Shown in pieces: positions 13,038-25,600 of a DNA stretch of 64,000 nucleotides. The translations under genes were made by a program, and so were the position numbers. The stretch is taken from NCBI RefSeq assembly GCF_020085105.1, contig NC_058065.1:4385718-4449717 (forward strand), given 5' to 3'. Each line of letters begins with the position of its first letter. Within the stretch, counting starts at the first letter, position 1. The notes beneath the pieces were generated by a model, which was given only the letters and a program-made list of their open reading frames with translations, had not been told where the DNA came from and did no database searches. This DNA is from Siniperca chuatsi. Its lineage: Eukaryota; Chordata; Actinopteri; Centrarchiformes; Sinipercidae.

Positions 13038-14565
13038 CATTATGGAGGCTCAACCTGGCCAGAGGAAGAGAGAAGTGTGTCTACTTTGCTAACAGCGTGA
13101 ATGCATTCATCTTCTGCAATAACATGGGGCTGGAATGAAGCTCGTGTTTACTTTAGGTTGGATGATTACAGGGTCATCTTTACTTGCTGCAAACCACATT
13201 TCCACCGACAGACTAACGGAGAGAAGAAAAAATATTGTGCGGTTTCACTTTTTTCTTTGACTTTTGTATTGTAAAGAGTTTTGTCTGATGTAAGGCAATA
13301 GTGGACACAATTAAATTGCTCTGAACATCATGTTGACTACTTTATATGCAATACATTTTCCATATTATGATATATATTGGAATTTGAAAAAAATCTTATT
13401 GGATCTTAAATATCAAGTTGTCAAAAAGAAGAGGGACTTTTAGAGCTTATTTACTGACCAAGGTGGCAACTTTTACTTGAGCCATCAACTTGTTTTGTCA
13501 TATTTAACTTCTTTAGTGTGGATAGTTATTTAGTTTAGTTTGTACTTTTGTTTTTGTTTTTTTTTTAAGATTTTATTGTTTAATCCTGTTAACATGTTTT
13601 GTGTCTGTCATCTTTTGAACATGTTGGAATTAATAATAATTTAGTATGTTTTGTAGCTCTATAGATGAATCAAACTGAAAGCTAATGAAAGAAAAATGTT
13701 GTGATTATTCCTGCAATTGAATTAGTTCATTGTTTGAGTGCCAAACATCCCCCGCATTTCCAGGACAGACAGGACTGTTCTTCCTCTTTCCAGAGAGATT
13801 TCATTTGTGATGAAAGTTCACAACTGTTGCCAGGGGAATAAAATCAGGAACTCAACTCCTCACCCGGCCAGTGTCAGTGCCTCTATCTCTAACCATTAAT
13901 ATGTACAGGACTGTGTGTTTTGATGAAGATGAAGACCAACGCTCCAATATAGAACAGGTGACTCAGCTTCCAGCTTGGCAGAGAAATCCCCGGAGACCTT
14001 TGACCTCCAAATCGTTTAGCAGCGCTTATGGTTTGAGATCTGCTCCAGGCTATTAGAGAGATTAGTGTCACGCAGATCTGGGAATGGGCCAAGCCTATAT
14101 CTGTACTTCATGGTATTCTCAGCATTTATTAGGCTACTGAGCACCCAACCCATGTTGAAATCTGATATGTGACCGTATAGTAGCACATACTGCAGCATGA
14201 GGCTACATGTAGGTGCATTATGTGTTGACCTACATAGAGTGGTGGTTTATATGTTATGAGCATGCTGTTGATTTAAAATGAAATGTATTTTTATGGTTTA
14301 AACTTCATGAAACATTACTATTATTGGCCATGGAGGCTGTTTAGGATCTCTCATATAGCGTTTCTTTACGTTTGCTGTATATTTTGGACAGAAAAATACA
14401 CATATTCTTAATAATACAAGATCTGCTGTACACACAAATACCTGCAATAGCCTTTTAATTACATGTCACAACAATACATGGTAAACATTATTTTGGGTTA
14501 TTTCTTATTTTGAGATGAGTCTGACTGTGACCGCCCCTCTTTTCTTGCAACGGCACACGCTGGAG

Positions 14566-14572
14566 TATAAAA
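14566..14572 (+). promoter_or_regulatory. TATA-box-like motif upstream of acvr2a
   Basis: A TATAAAA sits 35 bases downstream of a CCGCCCCTC (GC-box-like) motif at 14531-14539, about 2 kb before the acvr2a start codon. The spacing resembles a small core promoter. No ORF or recognisable exon follows, so it may be chance or a minor alternative promoter. Confidence 0.2.
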
Positions 14573-14844
14573 CGAGCAGCCTTCCCGAATTAAAAACAAT
14601 CCCTAGCGTTTAAAGCAGTTTCATCAAGTTGGCTCGAGTGAACCAAGCTGATACCGGAAATGGACGATTCTGCCTTCAAAACGATAGTAAACCCAAATGT
14701 AACAAAACATTGGAAATACAAAACTGGAAATACAAACTACAGCATATTTGATTCAGTAATATTTGATTATGGTGTTTGTTTTATTCCTTAAAAAAGAAGT
14801 GGGATGGTTAATTTTAGCCTAGCAAATTAGAAACCCATAATTTA

Positions 14845-15110
14845 AAGGGACAGTTCACCCCATAATCCAAAATACATATTTTCTCTCTTACCTGTAGTGC
14901 TATTTATCCATCTAGATTGTTTTGGTGTGAGTTGCCGCATTTTGGAGATATCCACAGTTTTAACACAACAAATATGTGGATTATCTTGATTTCTGGAAAG
15001 AGACATCGCTGTTGAGTTTTTCAAGTGTATTTTAAAGCACCACAAGTCCAGCACCATATAGTCCCATTATATTTAAAAAATGCAGACATCTCTAATGCAA
15101 AATAAGATTG
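14845..15110. repeat. Teleost interspersed repeat (AAAGGGACAGTTCACCCC family)
   Basis: It begins AAAGGGACAGTTCACCCC and contains TAGTGCTATTTATCCATCTA, GATTGTTTTGGTGTGAGTTG and GGAAAGAGACATCGCTGTTG, a combination I know from a very common fish repeat. It is non-coding. The 15111-15560 tail is unique, apart from a degenerate CCAGATTAACCCGTTAGGGCCC segment. Confidence 0.65.
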
Positions 15111-15564
15111 CTAGTACCACGGCCAGATTAACCCGTTAGGGCCCATTTCATCATGTCAGGTCAGGAGCCCATAGAATTTGCTTTTGAGCCGCTATTATAA
15201 ACTATACTATACTGTAAACTAAAATAATGAACGTCATGGCCCTACCATTATGTAACAACACAGGACCCACCTTAGTTGATATGGTGCAAATTCCTCAAAT
15301 AAAATTGCAATTAATTAAAAAATCAACCAAACCCCAAGAGCCCCTCTTTGCCAGGACGGTAATCCAGCCTTGCCTAGTATTGTATATTCACTAATTTGTC
15401 TTAATCGTGGACTATTGCAACTGCCAGTTGTGTAAATCTCAAACAAAAATCAACATCATCTATTACATCTTATAAATTCGTGAAAACACTCCTATGTGAT
15501 ATACACTGCATCACCTTGATAACCAGTCTAATATACAAGTGCATTTAGTACTTATGAAAACCAT

Positions 15565-16180
15565 TAGACGCCCCATACCGACACGTTCCAGTGTAGCATT
15601 TTATTTTGAAATGCTCCACCGGATGCTATGTACGTGAGTTTGGCTGACTTGACGCGGGCCAGTGACGCCATCTTGAAATTGTCCCGACCAGAGGAGGCGA
15701 GGAGGAGACGGACTTGGGAAAAGCAGCTCGTCCTAAACTCGATAGCTGCGTTAGCTACACGGATTAACGGCAGATTTAGAGGGTATTGCTATCATATGAT
15801 AGTGTTTACACTTGTTCACTCAAGTCATTTCGACGGGGGAAGGCTGTTTGGCACACTTTGGAGCGGGCTAACACACCGGAGGGAGCCTCGTAATCGGTTG
15901 TTTCCCTGTTGAAGCGGACGGAGTTCTGGTTGTGGCCGGGCAGCCCCGCCGGACTGTCGGACGAAACCGAGGCTAATAACAACAGCAATACACATCTCGA
16001 ACCTCGCGTTTCCTTGGTGGGAGGTTGGAAATGCTATTTTCAGCGCCGTTTTGAGCTTTTAAAGCGGTGCAACGGAGCTTGTCGAGGAGAAGTTTGATTG
16101 GAGAGCGGAGTGCGCTTGATTTCCAGTCCGATGGATGTTAGCCCTGCCCGGCTGTGGCTCGGCTCTCTGCTCCGCTGGTC
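15565..16180. promoter_or_regulatory. acvr2a: CpG-rich promoter region and 5' leader of acvr2a
   Basis: CG dinucleotides are dense here and sparse on both sides, the usual mark of a vertebrate CpG-island promoter. The region ends about 0.4 kb before the acvr2a start codon. A GCCATCTTG motif at 15667-15675, directly preceded by TGAC, fits a YY1 site near a transcription start. There is no TATA box within the island. Short upstream ORFs (starts at 15628 and 15909) fall in it and have no recognisable product. The exact transcription start cannot be read from the sequence. Confidence 0.7.
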
Positions 16181-16591
16181 TGAAAATAACAGGTTAAACA
16201 CCAACAGGCACAGGTGAACACGTCTGTTCATAACAATGCTGCAGACCTGGCAAGTACATGACAGCCTTGGCTTGAATGCCAACAAGTCGCCCTCTATTGC
16301 TTGCCTGTAAACCTGAAAATACCAACAACCATCCCCTCCTCTTCTTCACCCCCCTCCTCTTCCTCCCTTCTGTTTTTTTTTTTTTTTTTTTTGACTAGTA
16401 AGGCTGGCATTACCTGGGATATTTTGGATTTAGGCTCGCTATATTGACATTTTAAAAATGTCCTTTTTGCAGAGACAATGCTCTCTGGAGCAGCAAGACA
16501 TTTAATTTGACTCATTTGTTTAGAGATTTTGGGTTGGTTTTTTTTGTTTTTTTATTCTCTTTCTAGTCAGAGGATCAGATTCGGATGGAAA
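16181..16591 (+). other. acvr2a: acvr2a 5' UTR or 5' UTR intron
   Basis: Between the CpG island and the start codon lies a stretch with a 20-base T run (16373-16392) and a long pyrimidine tract ending TCTTTCTAG at 16565. That looks like a 3' splice site, leaving a 26-nt leader before the ATG. A CAG|GTGAAC donor-like site is at 16211-16216. If both are used, 16214-16565 is a 5' UTR intron; otherwise this is continuous leader. Confidence 0.45.
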
Positions 16592-16646
16592 ATGGGAGAC
16601 GCCACCAAACTGGCCTTCGCCGTTTTCCTCATCTCCTGCTCTTCAG
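16592..16646 (+). CDS. acvr2a: acvr2a coding exon 1: start codon and signal peptide
   Basis: Encodes residues 1-18 plus the first base of Gly19. It begins [13 protein letters not shown], followed by a hydrophobic core and small residues, as expected of a cleaved signal peptide with the mature chain starting near Ala20. The ATG at 16592 has A at -3 and G at +4, a strong Kozak context. The exon ends G|GTGGGT, and exon 2 supplies GT to complete the glycine codon (phase 1). A competing ATG at 16585 is in another frame with C at -3. Confidence 0.95.
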
Positions 16647-19600
16647 GTGGGTGTGGAGGGGGTTATGCATGGCTTATTGTCAGCTGTGGAGAATTGAGTC
16701 CAACGCTTATTGTTACCTCTGCAGAGTGCAATGCATAGCTTGTTATATGTGGAGAATGCAGTGCAATGCAATGCAACCCTGTGGGAAGGGAGGAAAATCC
16801 CACTCTGCCGTTCCGCCTCATTATTGTTAACCTTTCTCTGCATCCTCCGTGTGTGGATGTGTATTGTACATACTGCAGATGTCAATAGTGAGCCCAAGAT
16901 AGGGCCTGGGGGCCTCAAGGGGTCCTTGAGGGGCTCCTAGTGGACATACCAGTACAAAGTAGTTTTTTTTTTAGCTTTGTTTCATTAAGAGAATAGAAGA
17001 GACAAAATGGGACTGTGTGAGGATGACTGTTTTGTGCTGTTTCCTCCCAACTTGCAGTATAGACAGTTATGTAATTAATTACAAAGTAAAATCCAACATT
17101 AGATGTGGCTGATATGAGGAAGATTAGGTGAACACTCGCGGAGTGGAAATAAAAAGCGGCTAGAGTTTGAAACCCAAGCTGGAAACGCCACGAGAAAAAT
17201 AACCACCATTGTATTTAGAAAAATTATTAAAAATCTTCCTTTTTCTAAAAGGCTCTTAAAAAGCTTTTATCTTAACTCATGTCATCTCTACTAAAAATGT
17301 AGATCACTCATACACAAGTACATTGGCTCAAAAGGTCATGGGAAGTTTCAGATATGAGAAGGTGGGTAAACAAGGTGTGGGTGGGTTTAACCCTTTTTAC
17401 AGTCCTTCAGTCAGTATTATAACTTCATCGCAGCAAAGCAATTTTCAGCCTTTGTGCTGGTGAACATTCTTCATGTGTCCTCATATCCCAGGGGTGGAAG
17501 CATATTGAATGCCAGCGTGCCGGTGAGATGACAATAAGGAGAAAAGGGGTCAAGTCAGGACTGCTGTTTTTCTTGCAGTGCGTATCGGTTAAGTGGATGT
17601 GGGTGGACTTAAAAGTCAATTCTTGTGTGATTGGTAGATCTGCTCGTACTGGTTTAAAACATCAAAAGTCGCTGTCGTTGAAGTTTGTAAGAAATGCTAT
17701 CTAAACATCACTGTATAAAAGAGGGAATCAGTTTGAAGCTTGAAATGTTAAAATCACTGTTTGTTTTTGGTTTAATCGTACAAATGTGACGGCTTGATGT
17801 TCCAATGGATGCAGCCCGTGAAGATGAGTGCTTTAGTAAACCTTAAGGCCTCGGTGATGAGACGGTCTAACCTCACATGACACCACGTTAGTGGGGATGA
17901 TGTGTATGACCAGGCAGTGCTCCTCTAATAGACCGGGAGACAGTATCATAATACCTGAAAATGTTGTGATGTTTACTTCATCCCATGATGGAAAGGTGAC
18001 AAATAGTAAACCAGTGCTTTTTAACTAACATTTTTTGTTAAATAACCCTAAATAACCACATGTCCATGCTGCTAACAAGAACGACCTTACAGGCAGCATA
18101 GTTTACACTTTGTGGTATCTGTTGGTTTGACTGGATTGTGATTGACAGGAGGCAGAGCCTAACACAACCACAGAGATTGTATGGGTTGAAAGATTTATTT
18201 GTACCAGAAAACAAAAATCGGACCCGGAGGCAGCATTGTTGTTTATTAGCAGAAATGGGATTACTGGATAAGTGCATTAATGTTAAGCAGTGAATTAAGT
18301 TTCTTTCAAAATGTAAAATGTTACTGCCTGTTGTTTGCGAGCTTGTGCAACTTTACAACACTGGTTTTCTGTGTTGTTTGGCAAGTAAATGGCTTAAGAA
18401 CTGGAAAAGGTAAAATAAACAAATCTCAAGTCTTAGTGGAATTGTCCTTTTTACAGCGGAGCCCTAGAGGTGTCTTTGAGCGTTTGAGTAGAAATTGAAA
18501 GGCTTCTCAAGTACGGTAATAGTTGGGGTTGGTTAGAGTGTAAGCCAGGTGCTGTCTGTATTGCACAGTGCAGCAGATTATTATTCCACTCGCTCATTAC
18601 TGTCTGAAGTGGGGAAATGAATGGTTCCTACTTGAGGTGGAATAATAATCCTTTATGAAATCCAAGTTGAATTGGCACAGCACAAGTCAACACCAAGAAA
18701 CCTCTGATAAGGGCAGGGCACTTAGCCCAGAGTGGTTTTATTTGATGAGGCCTATTGCAACATGCCAAAAAAATTCAAGATAACATTGAGATTTTTATTC
18801 AAAGACTTCAAAATGCAGAGGCCACTGTCTGTAAAAACTGCAGTTGTTTGGCAACTAACAACTTACCTAACACTGTCTTTTTATTTTGTTCAAATTAAAT
18901 TCCGGTTTATGTACATTTCAACAGGCAGGAAGTGATGAAATGATACAGCAATGAGTAAGTGCTTTGTCCAACGAAAATGTAATTTTCAGTTTACAATGAT
19001 ATGAAACTGAGAAACGCAAGCAAGCTTAAACAATTAGTCGATTGACAAAAAAAAACGTATTGTCAACTATTGTGATCGATTTAATTGTCGTTTCAAGCCA
19101 AAATGCCAAAAAAAGAGACTGGTTTCAGCCTCTTAAAGATCAAGCAATTAGAAGCTATCATGATAGGCTCTTTGAAACTATTTTCTGATATTTCTGAGAC
19201 CAAACAATCATTCAATTGTAGTATTTGGCAGATTAATCAATAATACATTAATTGTTACTTGCAGCCTTAAACATTAATGTTTTAAGAAATTGTGCCCTGC
19301 AAGTGTTCAGTTTTTTTGCAAATGAATGACTTCAATTATTAATCCATTTTCAGGAATGTCATTGATATATTAGTGTTGTTAGGCATTTGCATGCTATATG
19401 CAGTTTATGGGGTTCCTTTTACAGGATTTCTGGATATTTATGTGTATTCAAAGTTGCCTAATTAAGCCTTAAAACCAGACATAAGTTGCTTTTGTAATAT
19501 GCTTATTATTTGGAAGAGAAGGTGTCCGTGTTCACAAAAAACAGCCATAAATGTGAAATTTGACCTGGTTTAATGTTGCATTCAGCAGCTGCCCAGTGTT

Positions 19601-22600
19601 TTGATCCATGCTGGCATGTCTTAAATACTGCTGTAACACATGGTGGGTCAAGGTTGTTTACCACAGGATAGTAAATGGGCTTCTTGTGTAAGTTTTGCTA
19701 CTTTCAGCTGAGTTTGAAAACACCCCTCTGCTGAACTGGAAAGTGACATTTTACTTCCAAGGACTAATAATGTGACACTGCATAAGCGAGCCGTCTTGAA
19801 CTCAGGTCATCTGCTTTGAAAGGCGACTTCTGCCTTAGATCTCAAGTGAGCTTGAACTGCAAATTGGTAAATATTTACTGTACTGCCTCATATGTTAAAT
19901 CAGATTTAATGTGAATATGAGCTGAAGGCGGTGGTGGTGATTAAAAATTAGACATGTGGTGAAGATGGTTTTTTCTTTTTTTTTTTTTTTTTTTAGCCCT
20001 GATGTTTCCCATGTGGTGTTAGAAAAGGTAGAAGTGTGTCAACACATGAATCAAATGATAACCCAAATGATAAATCATGTCGTTGCTAGTCTCGCTTTGC
20101 CAGACCTATCTCCACACTTCGTTTTAGTGCTGTGCCAGAGCTGGAAAAAGGTCTGGCTGGACCCATTATCATTCTGGTATAGGGGGAAAATCACTCTGGC
20201 TTGTTTGTATTTTTTTTTTTAAACCAATCACAGGTAGTCTTGGGCAGCGCTAAGCCCAGGATGCCTGTGATTGGTTCCCCTGCAAAATAATGACGGGGGA
20301 AACTTGTTTTGGTGGAACATTTGCACGTGGGGAGGCGCGAGCCCTGGCATTGAAATGGCTACATCCCCGCAAAAGAAAATGCCACATAAAACAGTGAAAG
20401 ACTTATGCCAACTATGTGATGCGACTTACTGATAAAAAAGACTTGATCGGTGCCCTTGAGGTGAAGCCTGCCTATTCTTTGGTTCTGGAGGAGCTCACTG
20501 GTCTCGTTAAAACACCAGACGATTTAATAGCTGTATGGAGCTCTCGCAGAACGTTATTAAACCAAGCACAGAAGCTTGTGTGAAGTGGAACGGTTCGGTA
20601 CATGTCAATGTGCCAAATCAACTAGGACTGATGATGGCCGTGTCAGAAAACGGGTCAACATCGGGTATAAGAGTCTTGCGAGACGGAGTTTCCGAGGCGC
20701 GTTCGAGTTGTTGTGGTCCTGCAACTGTAGTAAAATCAGATTCAGTACATAGAGACAGATACATACTAGCTGGCACATCGGTAAAACGAAGTGTGGAGAT
20801 AGGTCTGGCTATGCGAGAACAGCTTGGGGGTGGTTGTTGTTTGACGTAGCGACGGGGATTTTGAAAACGGTAACACGCAGATAGCAGAAGGGGAGAATTC
20901 CGACTGAAATAGTCGGCCAATGGCAGGCTTATACCCACAGCCTACTTCCTGTGAGTCATACTATGTCCATGCCAACACAGTCAATCATGCATACATATAA
21001 AAGCAAGCAATATCTGCTGTATTTCTTATTTGGTTGGTAACAGGAATATTTGGCCGTTTGTCCCTATGATAGTCTCATTTTTTCTAACGGGTTAATGAGT
21101 ATAAATGTGTCTAAGTTGCAGCAACAAGACCCTGTCCTGTTTCTCCTCTTCTTCTGACATGATGTGAATGCAGCTCAAGCAATCACCCACTGGCCGTGGA
21201 GGTCGTTCTCCGGTGTAAAAGTCATGTTTTGCTGGTAATTTGGAGGAAATGGCTATTTAAATTTCCGCATGTATCCACCACTGAGGCTGATAGATGGATA
21301 AATCGAGTCTCGTGCTCTGCCTTCACATTTGGCCTCCTTTTTTGTACACTGCAGCAGTTTCACACAGACATTGATCCTCTTGCACACCAGTGTAAGGTTA
21401 CATCAATATGGTGAGGATAAAGCAGCTCTGGGGTTTTTTTTAAATCCTCAGCAGCACAACAGATCTGATGATTCAGTTTCAGCTCGGTTACACTTCAAAC
21501 TCAACTTGAAACGGTATCTGAACTCAGTCGATCATCAGACCAGGGCCTCTGTGTTCTGTCTCATTCAACTGGGGAAAACTAACATTTACCAGTTGCATTA
21601 ACTGGGCGAATTGGTTGACTTTCCCTGCCACCAGATTAAGTCTCTCTGTCACCGAGCGCTCCCTGCTGCTGAAGCCTTGCTGAATGTCTCTCAGCTCTAA
21701 GCTCGGCGTTTTACAGTCCACCCTGACCTCTGACCTCTCTGTAGAGGATCGGAAGACCAATGCTGCGTTCCAAATCGCATACTTTTTCTTTTTACCTTTA
21801 GTATCTACTGCAGCTGCCCTTACACAGTACGTACTGTTGCATGCAGTAGGCATACATGCTACTTCGTCATAACATTGCGCCTTTAAACTTTGACCCTCTT
21901 GGTCATACTCATGCTGCGCAGAGGATTGTGGATCAGAATAGCCAGAAAAGCATGCTGGCTTGCATATTGCAAAATGTGACCAGATGCAGTAGGACATCCT
22001 GGTATCTTTGGCACACTGCATTTGACATACTATGTATTGGGACATACTAACTCTTTTTCTGGCATACTAAATAGTATGGGTTTTGGAACACACACAAAGA
22101 GACCTTTCCCTCCAGCATGCAATTAATCATCAGATCATTTTCCTGAAATTGTGTTTTACCGTTTTCACACATTATATTGGAACTCTGCTTTGGGAGGCTT
22201 CTCATCTCAAAATGTTAAATATCTTGTAGATGTTGAAAAATGAACAAATACAAGATATAAAAAGACTTGACCTTTTGAAATTGGTGCCGCAACTAACACA
22301 TCTTTTCATTATTGATTTAATATGTTTTTGTGTTTCTTTTGGTCAATTAATCATTTGAGTACAATTCAATACAACTTCAGACAAGTTGAACATTTTGCCT
22401 TTGGCTTCACTTTGCAAATGACACCCCTTCCCAGACAGTTAATCATTAGAAAACATGTTTTCTGGGTTGTTGTAGTGTTAAACTAAAACCCAGAAACACT
22501 ATGAACAGAAGAAAAAGTAAAATTCAGTTGGTAAAAATCTGAAACTTAAATAAAGACAAACTGTGCTGTAACAAACTGTCCTAATAGCTGACTAAAAGTA

Positions 22601-25600
22601 ATGTTTACTCTGTCTGGCTGAGTTGATTATTTACTTTATTATTTATTTACTTAAAAATCGTGACAAGTGCACTGCATTGATAGTTCAGAGTGGAAAGCAA
22701 GAAACTATCCATTTGTGAAGCTTTTGTCAGCAATACTAAACATTTTTGAAATAGCTTTTCTTTTGTGGTGTGGCTCAAACAGCCTTTTCTCTGTATTTCT
22801 GGCTTGTAAAACACATGTAACTATTTTCAAAAGTGTAAAACCAGTAGGAAATGTGGCCCTAAATTAAATAAAAGCGGGGTTATTTAATGCAGACGCAGTT
22901 TGTAATTCGTCACTACATTTAAACCATTTGAACTGTGACTCAACCATCCTGTACCCTTCTGCTGCAGTGTTTTGGGTGTTTCCTAGAGCAGTCAAGGGGC
23001 TGGCTACCAGCTCTGTCCCATTTCCCCCCCTATCTATTTCTAATATGTTCTCTTGCATTATGCATTAGGCTCCAAAAGCACAGGTGTATTTGTTAAGGCC
23101 AGATGTAGCCTCGATTTCCCATCGGGCCCAACTAGTCAGACTGCTTCCTTCCAGGGCCATGTATCATTCTGTGCTTTAACATCATAAAAACAAGCACCAG
23201 TTCATGTTCATGGAGGTAAAATGGTGACCAAAAACAGCATGTTGCCGGATTCGGCTGGGGAAATTATGACCCTCCACCAGACAGAGCACTGGTTAAATTT
23301 AGACCATGGCCAGGTGTTTTGTGCTCTGTGCACAGTGCAAGCAACGTGGATGGTTTTTGTGTGCATTTTGGTGAAGTAGGAGTCTCTGATTGCATTTATG
23401 CAGTGGAAGATACATTTTGTGTGTGTGTGTGTGTGTATATATATTTATTTATTTATTATGCACACAGTTTGGGCATTTACTTTGAGGAAGCGTTGTTGGG
23501 TTAAAGTAGTGTTTTTAAGGTGCAAGTCAATAATAATCCCAAATAAAGGACTTTGGAGCTTACCATCGACCTCAACAACGGGCCAAAGCTTTCTCTCTTT
23601 TTCTTGCACACAGAGGTTGTGGTGAACTGTTACATTTTGATCAACTGCAGTCAACTTAATCTCCATTATTTTGCATGAGACAGGCGTTAATGAAACTTAA
23701 TAACATTGGAAAGGAAATACAGAAGTGCAGATGACCTTTGGAAAGTTCAGTTACGATCACTATTTCTCTGTTTACGTGTTGGCTAAGTTTCTCTGATCAC
23801 TGAACTACACTGAAAATAAATCGACCTCTAGTGACTTGATTGATAGTTTTTGTCGTGTGTGACAATTTTTTAAAATTACACAATTAAGTTTTAACAGGTT
23901 TCAAAGGCCCAGGGCCTCTTAAAACACACTTACCACATAAGTGACTATCTAAACTTTCACTACAATTAAGAATCATCAAAACCCCATAATTGCTGTTGAG
24001 GGGATTTTCTTCAGCAGCAGCGATTTGTTTCAACCTGCTCCTGTTATCATTGGGCTGAGTATTGACGCACAGGACAATACACTGAAAAGGCCCCACAGAG
24101 GTTAGGTAATTAGAGGAAATCATTTGAAAGCCAGTTTAGTGTACTTTTCTGATGCAGTAAATCTTTGATACTCCAAACAGGTCAAAGCAAATGCAAAGGA
24201 TTATTTGCAAATGCTGAAAGGCTCTGAGTCTTTTTATAACAGCAGTGTAGAGACAGTGAAGGGACTAAAATAACATACATATTTAATTCAGCTTTCACCT
24301 CCTTGGAGGAAGCAGAGGTGTAGGCTTGGAAGAAGAGAGAAGGAAGACGGTTTGAGCTTCTGTCCCTGGCTGTAATTATGATCCTGATTAGTCTGCTCAA
24401 TATTGTAATCATAGTTATTAATCACATGATAATCACACTCCATTACTTGTAGAGCACAATTCTGTTGACCCTTTTGCATCTAAATAGTCTTGTTTATATG
24501 GGATCCAATGGGTGCAAATTAAATGAAATGATACTTAAAGAATATGGCTGACCATGTGCTATATTCATTTTCTGTGATCAGTAATTTTAAACTTGTGATC
24601 TATGATTTATACCTGATTAATTGTGTAGTCGTAGGAGACAGGTGGGTCAGCGGGGCCGACCAGAGGCCACAGAGTCCACCCTTCAACCGAAAGGTCAAAT
24701 GTTTGACATCCGGTACAGGCATTCATCCTGTCAACGCATCCTTGAACAAAACCTTACCTGCTCCGCTTATTGTAAGTCATGCCGGATAAGAGCATTAGCT
24801 AAAAGCCTAAATGTAAATGCAGACTGAGCGCACCTCTATAATGGGAAGGCGATGAATTGCCCCTGTAACAATTACTGACTCAAATTAAAACAAATGATAG
24901 GGAAGATGGTCAGGTTGCAAAAAAAAAAAAAAATACGCCACCTTTAGTGTGGAGCCTGTGGTTTTTTTTAGATATTAGGTGATAGATTTGAGCTATTGGA
25001 GTCTCAATGTAGATATACTTAAATCGCTTTTTGGATAAAACTATTCATATATACAGGACTATCTTAGTCTAGACCACTTGATGTGTCGGTACCCCAGAGA
25101 GCGGTCCAGAACGGTCCTTTACTGTAATTAATGCATCCTGCAGATGTTGCTTTATGTGCTTGGGAGAGTTTCAGTCTAGACAGGCTGGCTGCTCAGACGG
25201 AGAGGCCCTGCTTTGATCCTTGATTAAAAACTGCGAGCTGTACATTCATCATGCTCTTGTTTCAGGCTCTCTCAAGGGTCCTCTCCTGCTTTACGCTCCC
25301 TCCTTCCTCCTCCTCCTCCTCTTCGTCTTCGTCCATCTCGTGCCAAGATTCCTCACTGTCATGAAGGTCGCTCTAACCTCTTATCACCGAAACCACTAAA
25401 GGGTAATGGTGTCTCGGGGACTAGGCGGACCAGAGTGAACACTGGGCGCTTGTGATATTGTGGGTTCATCATCCTGCCATTATTGTTGCTGTAACTTTGT
25501 ATTACTATCTAATAAACCTCAAATGTCATTTAGGATGCATTGAGCAGCAGCCATTTGAACTGCAAAATCACCAACAGGTCTTTGGTCCGTCATTTATTGT

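Larger units (their letters stand above)
11586..14844. other. Intergenic sequence
   Basis: No gene is supported. It contains an A21 run (13017-13037), a TATA-like motif at 14566, and otherwise unique AT-rich sequence. Small ORFs here lack any recognisable family. Confidence 0.55.

Noticed and set aside
20535..20849. 104-codon frame inside the 20090-20818 element
   Set aside because: It overruns the right terminal repeat and shows no transposase motif. At most it is a decayed remnant.
21524..22045. 173-codon minus-strand open frame, the longest but one in the window
   Set aside because: It runs through a MITE (21762-22094) and unique intron sequence and has no protein signature.
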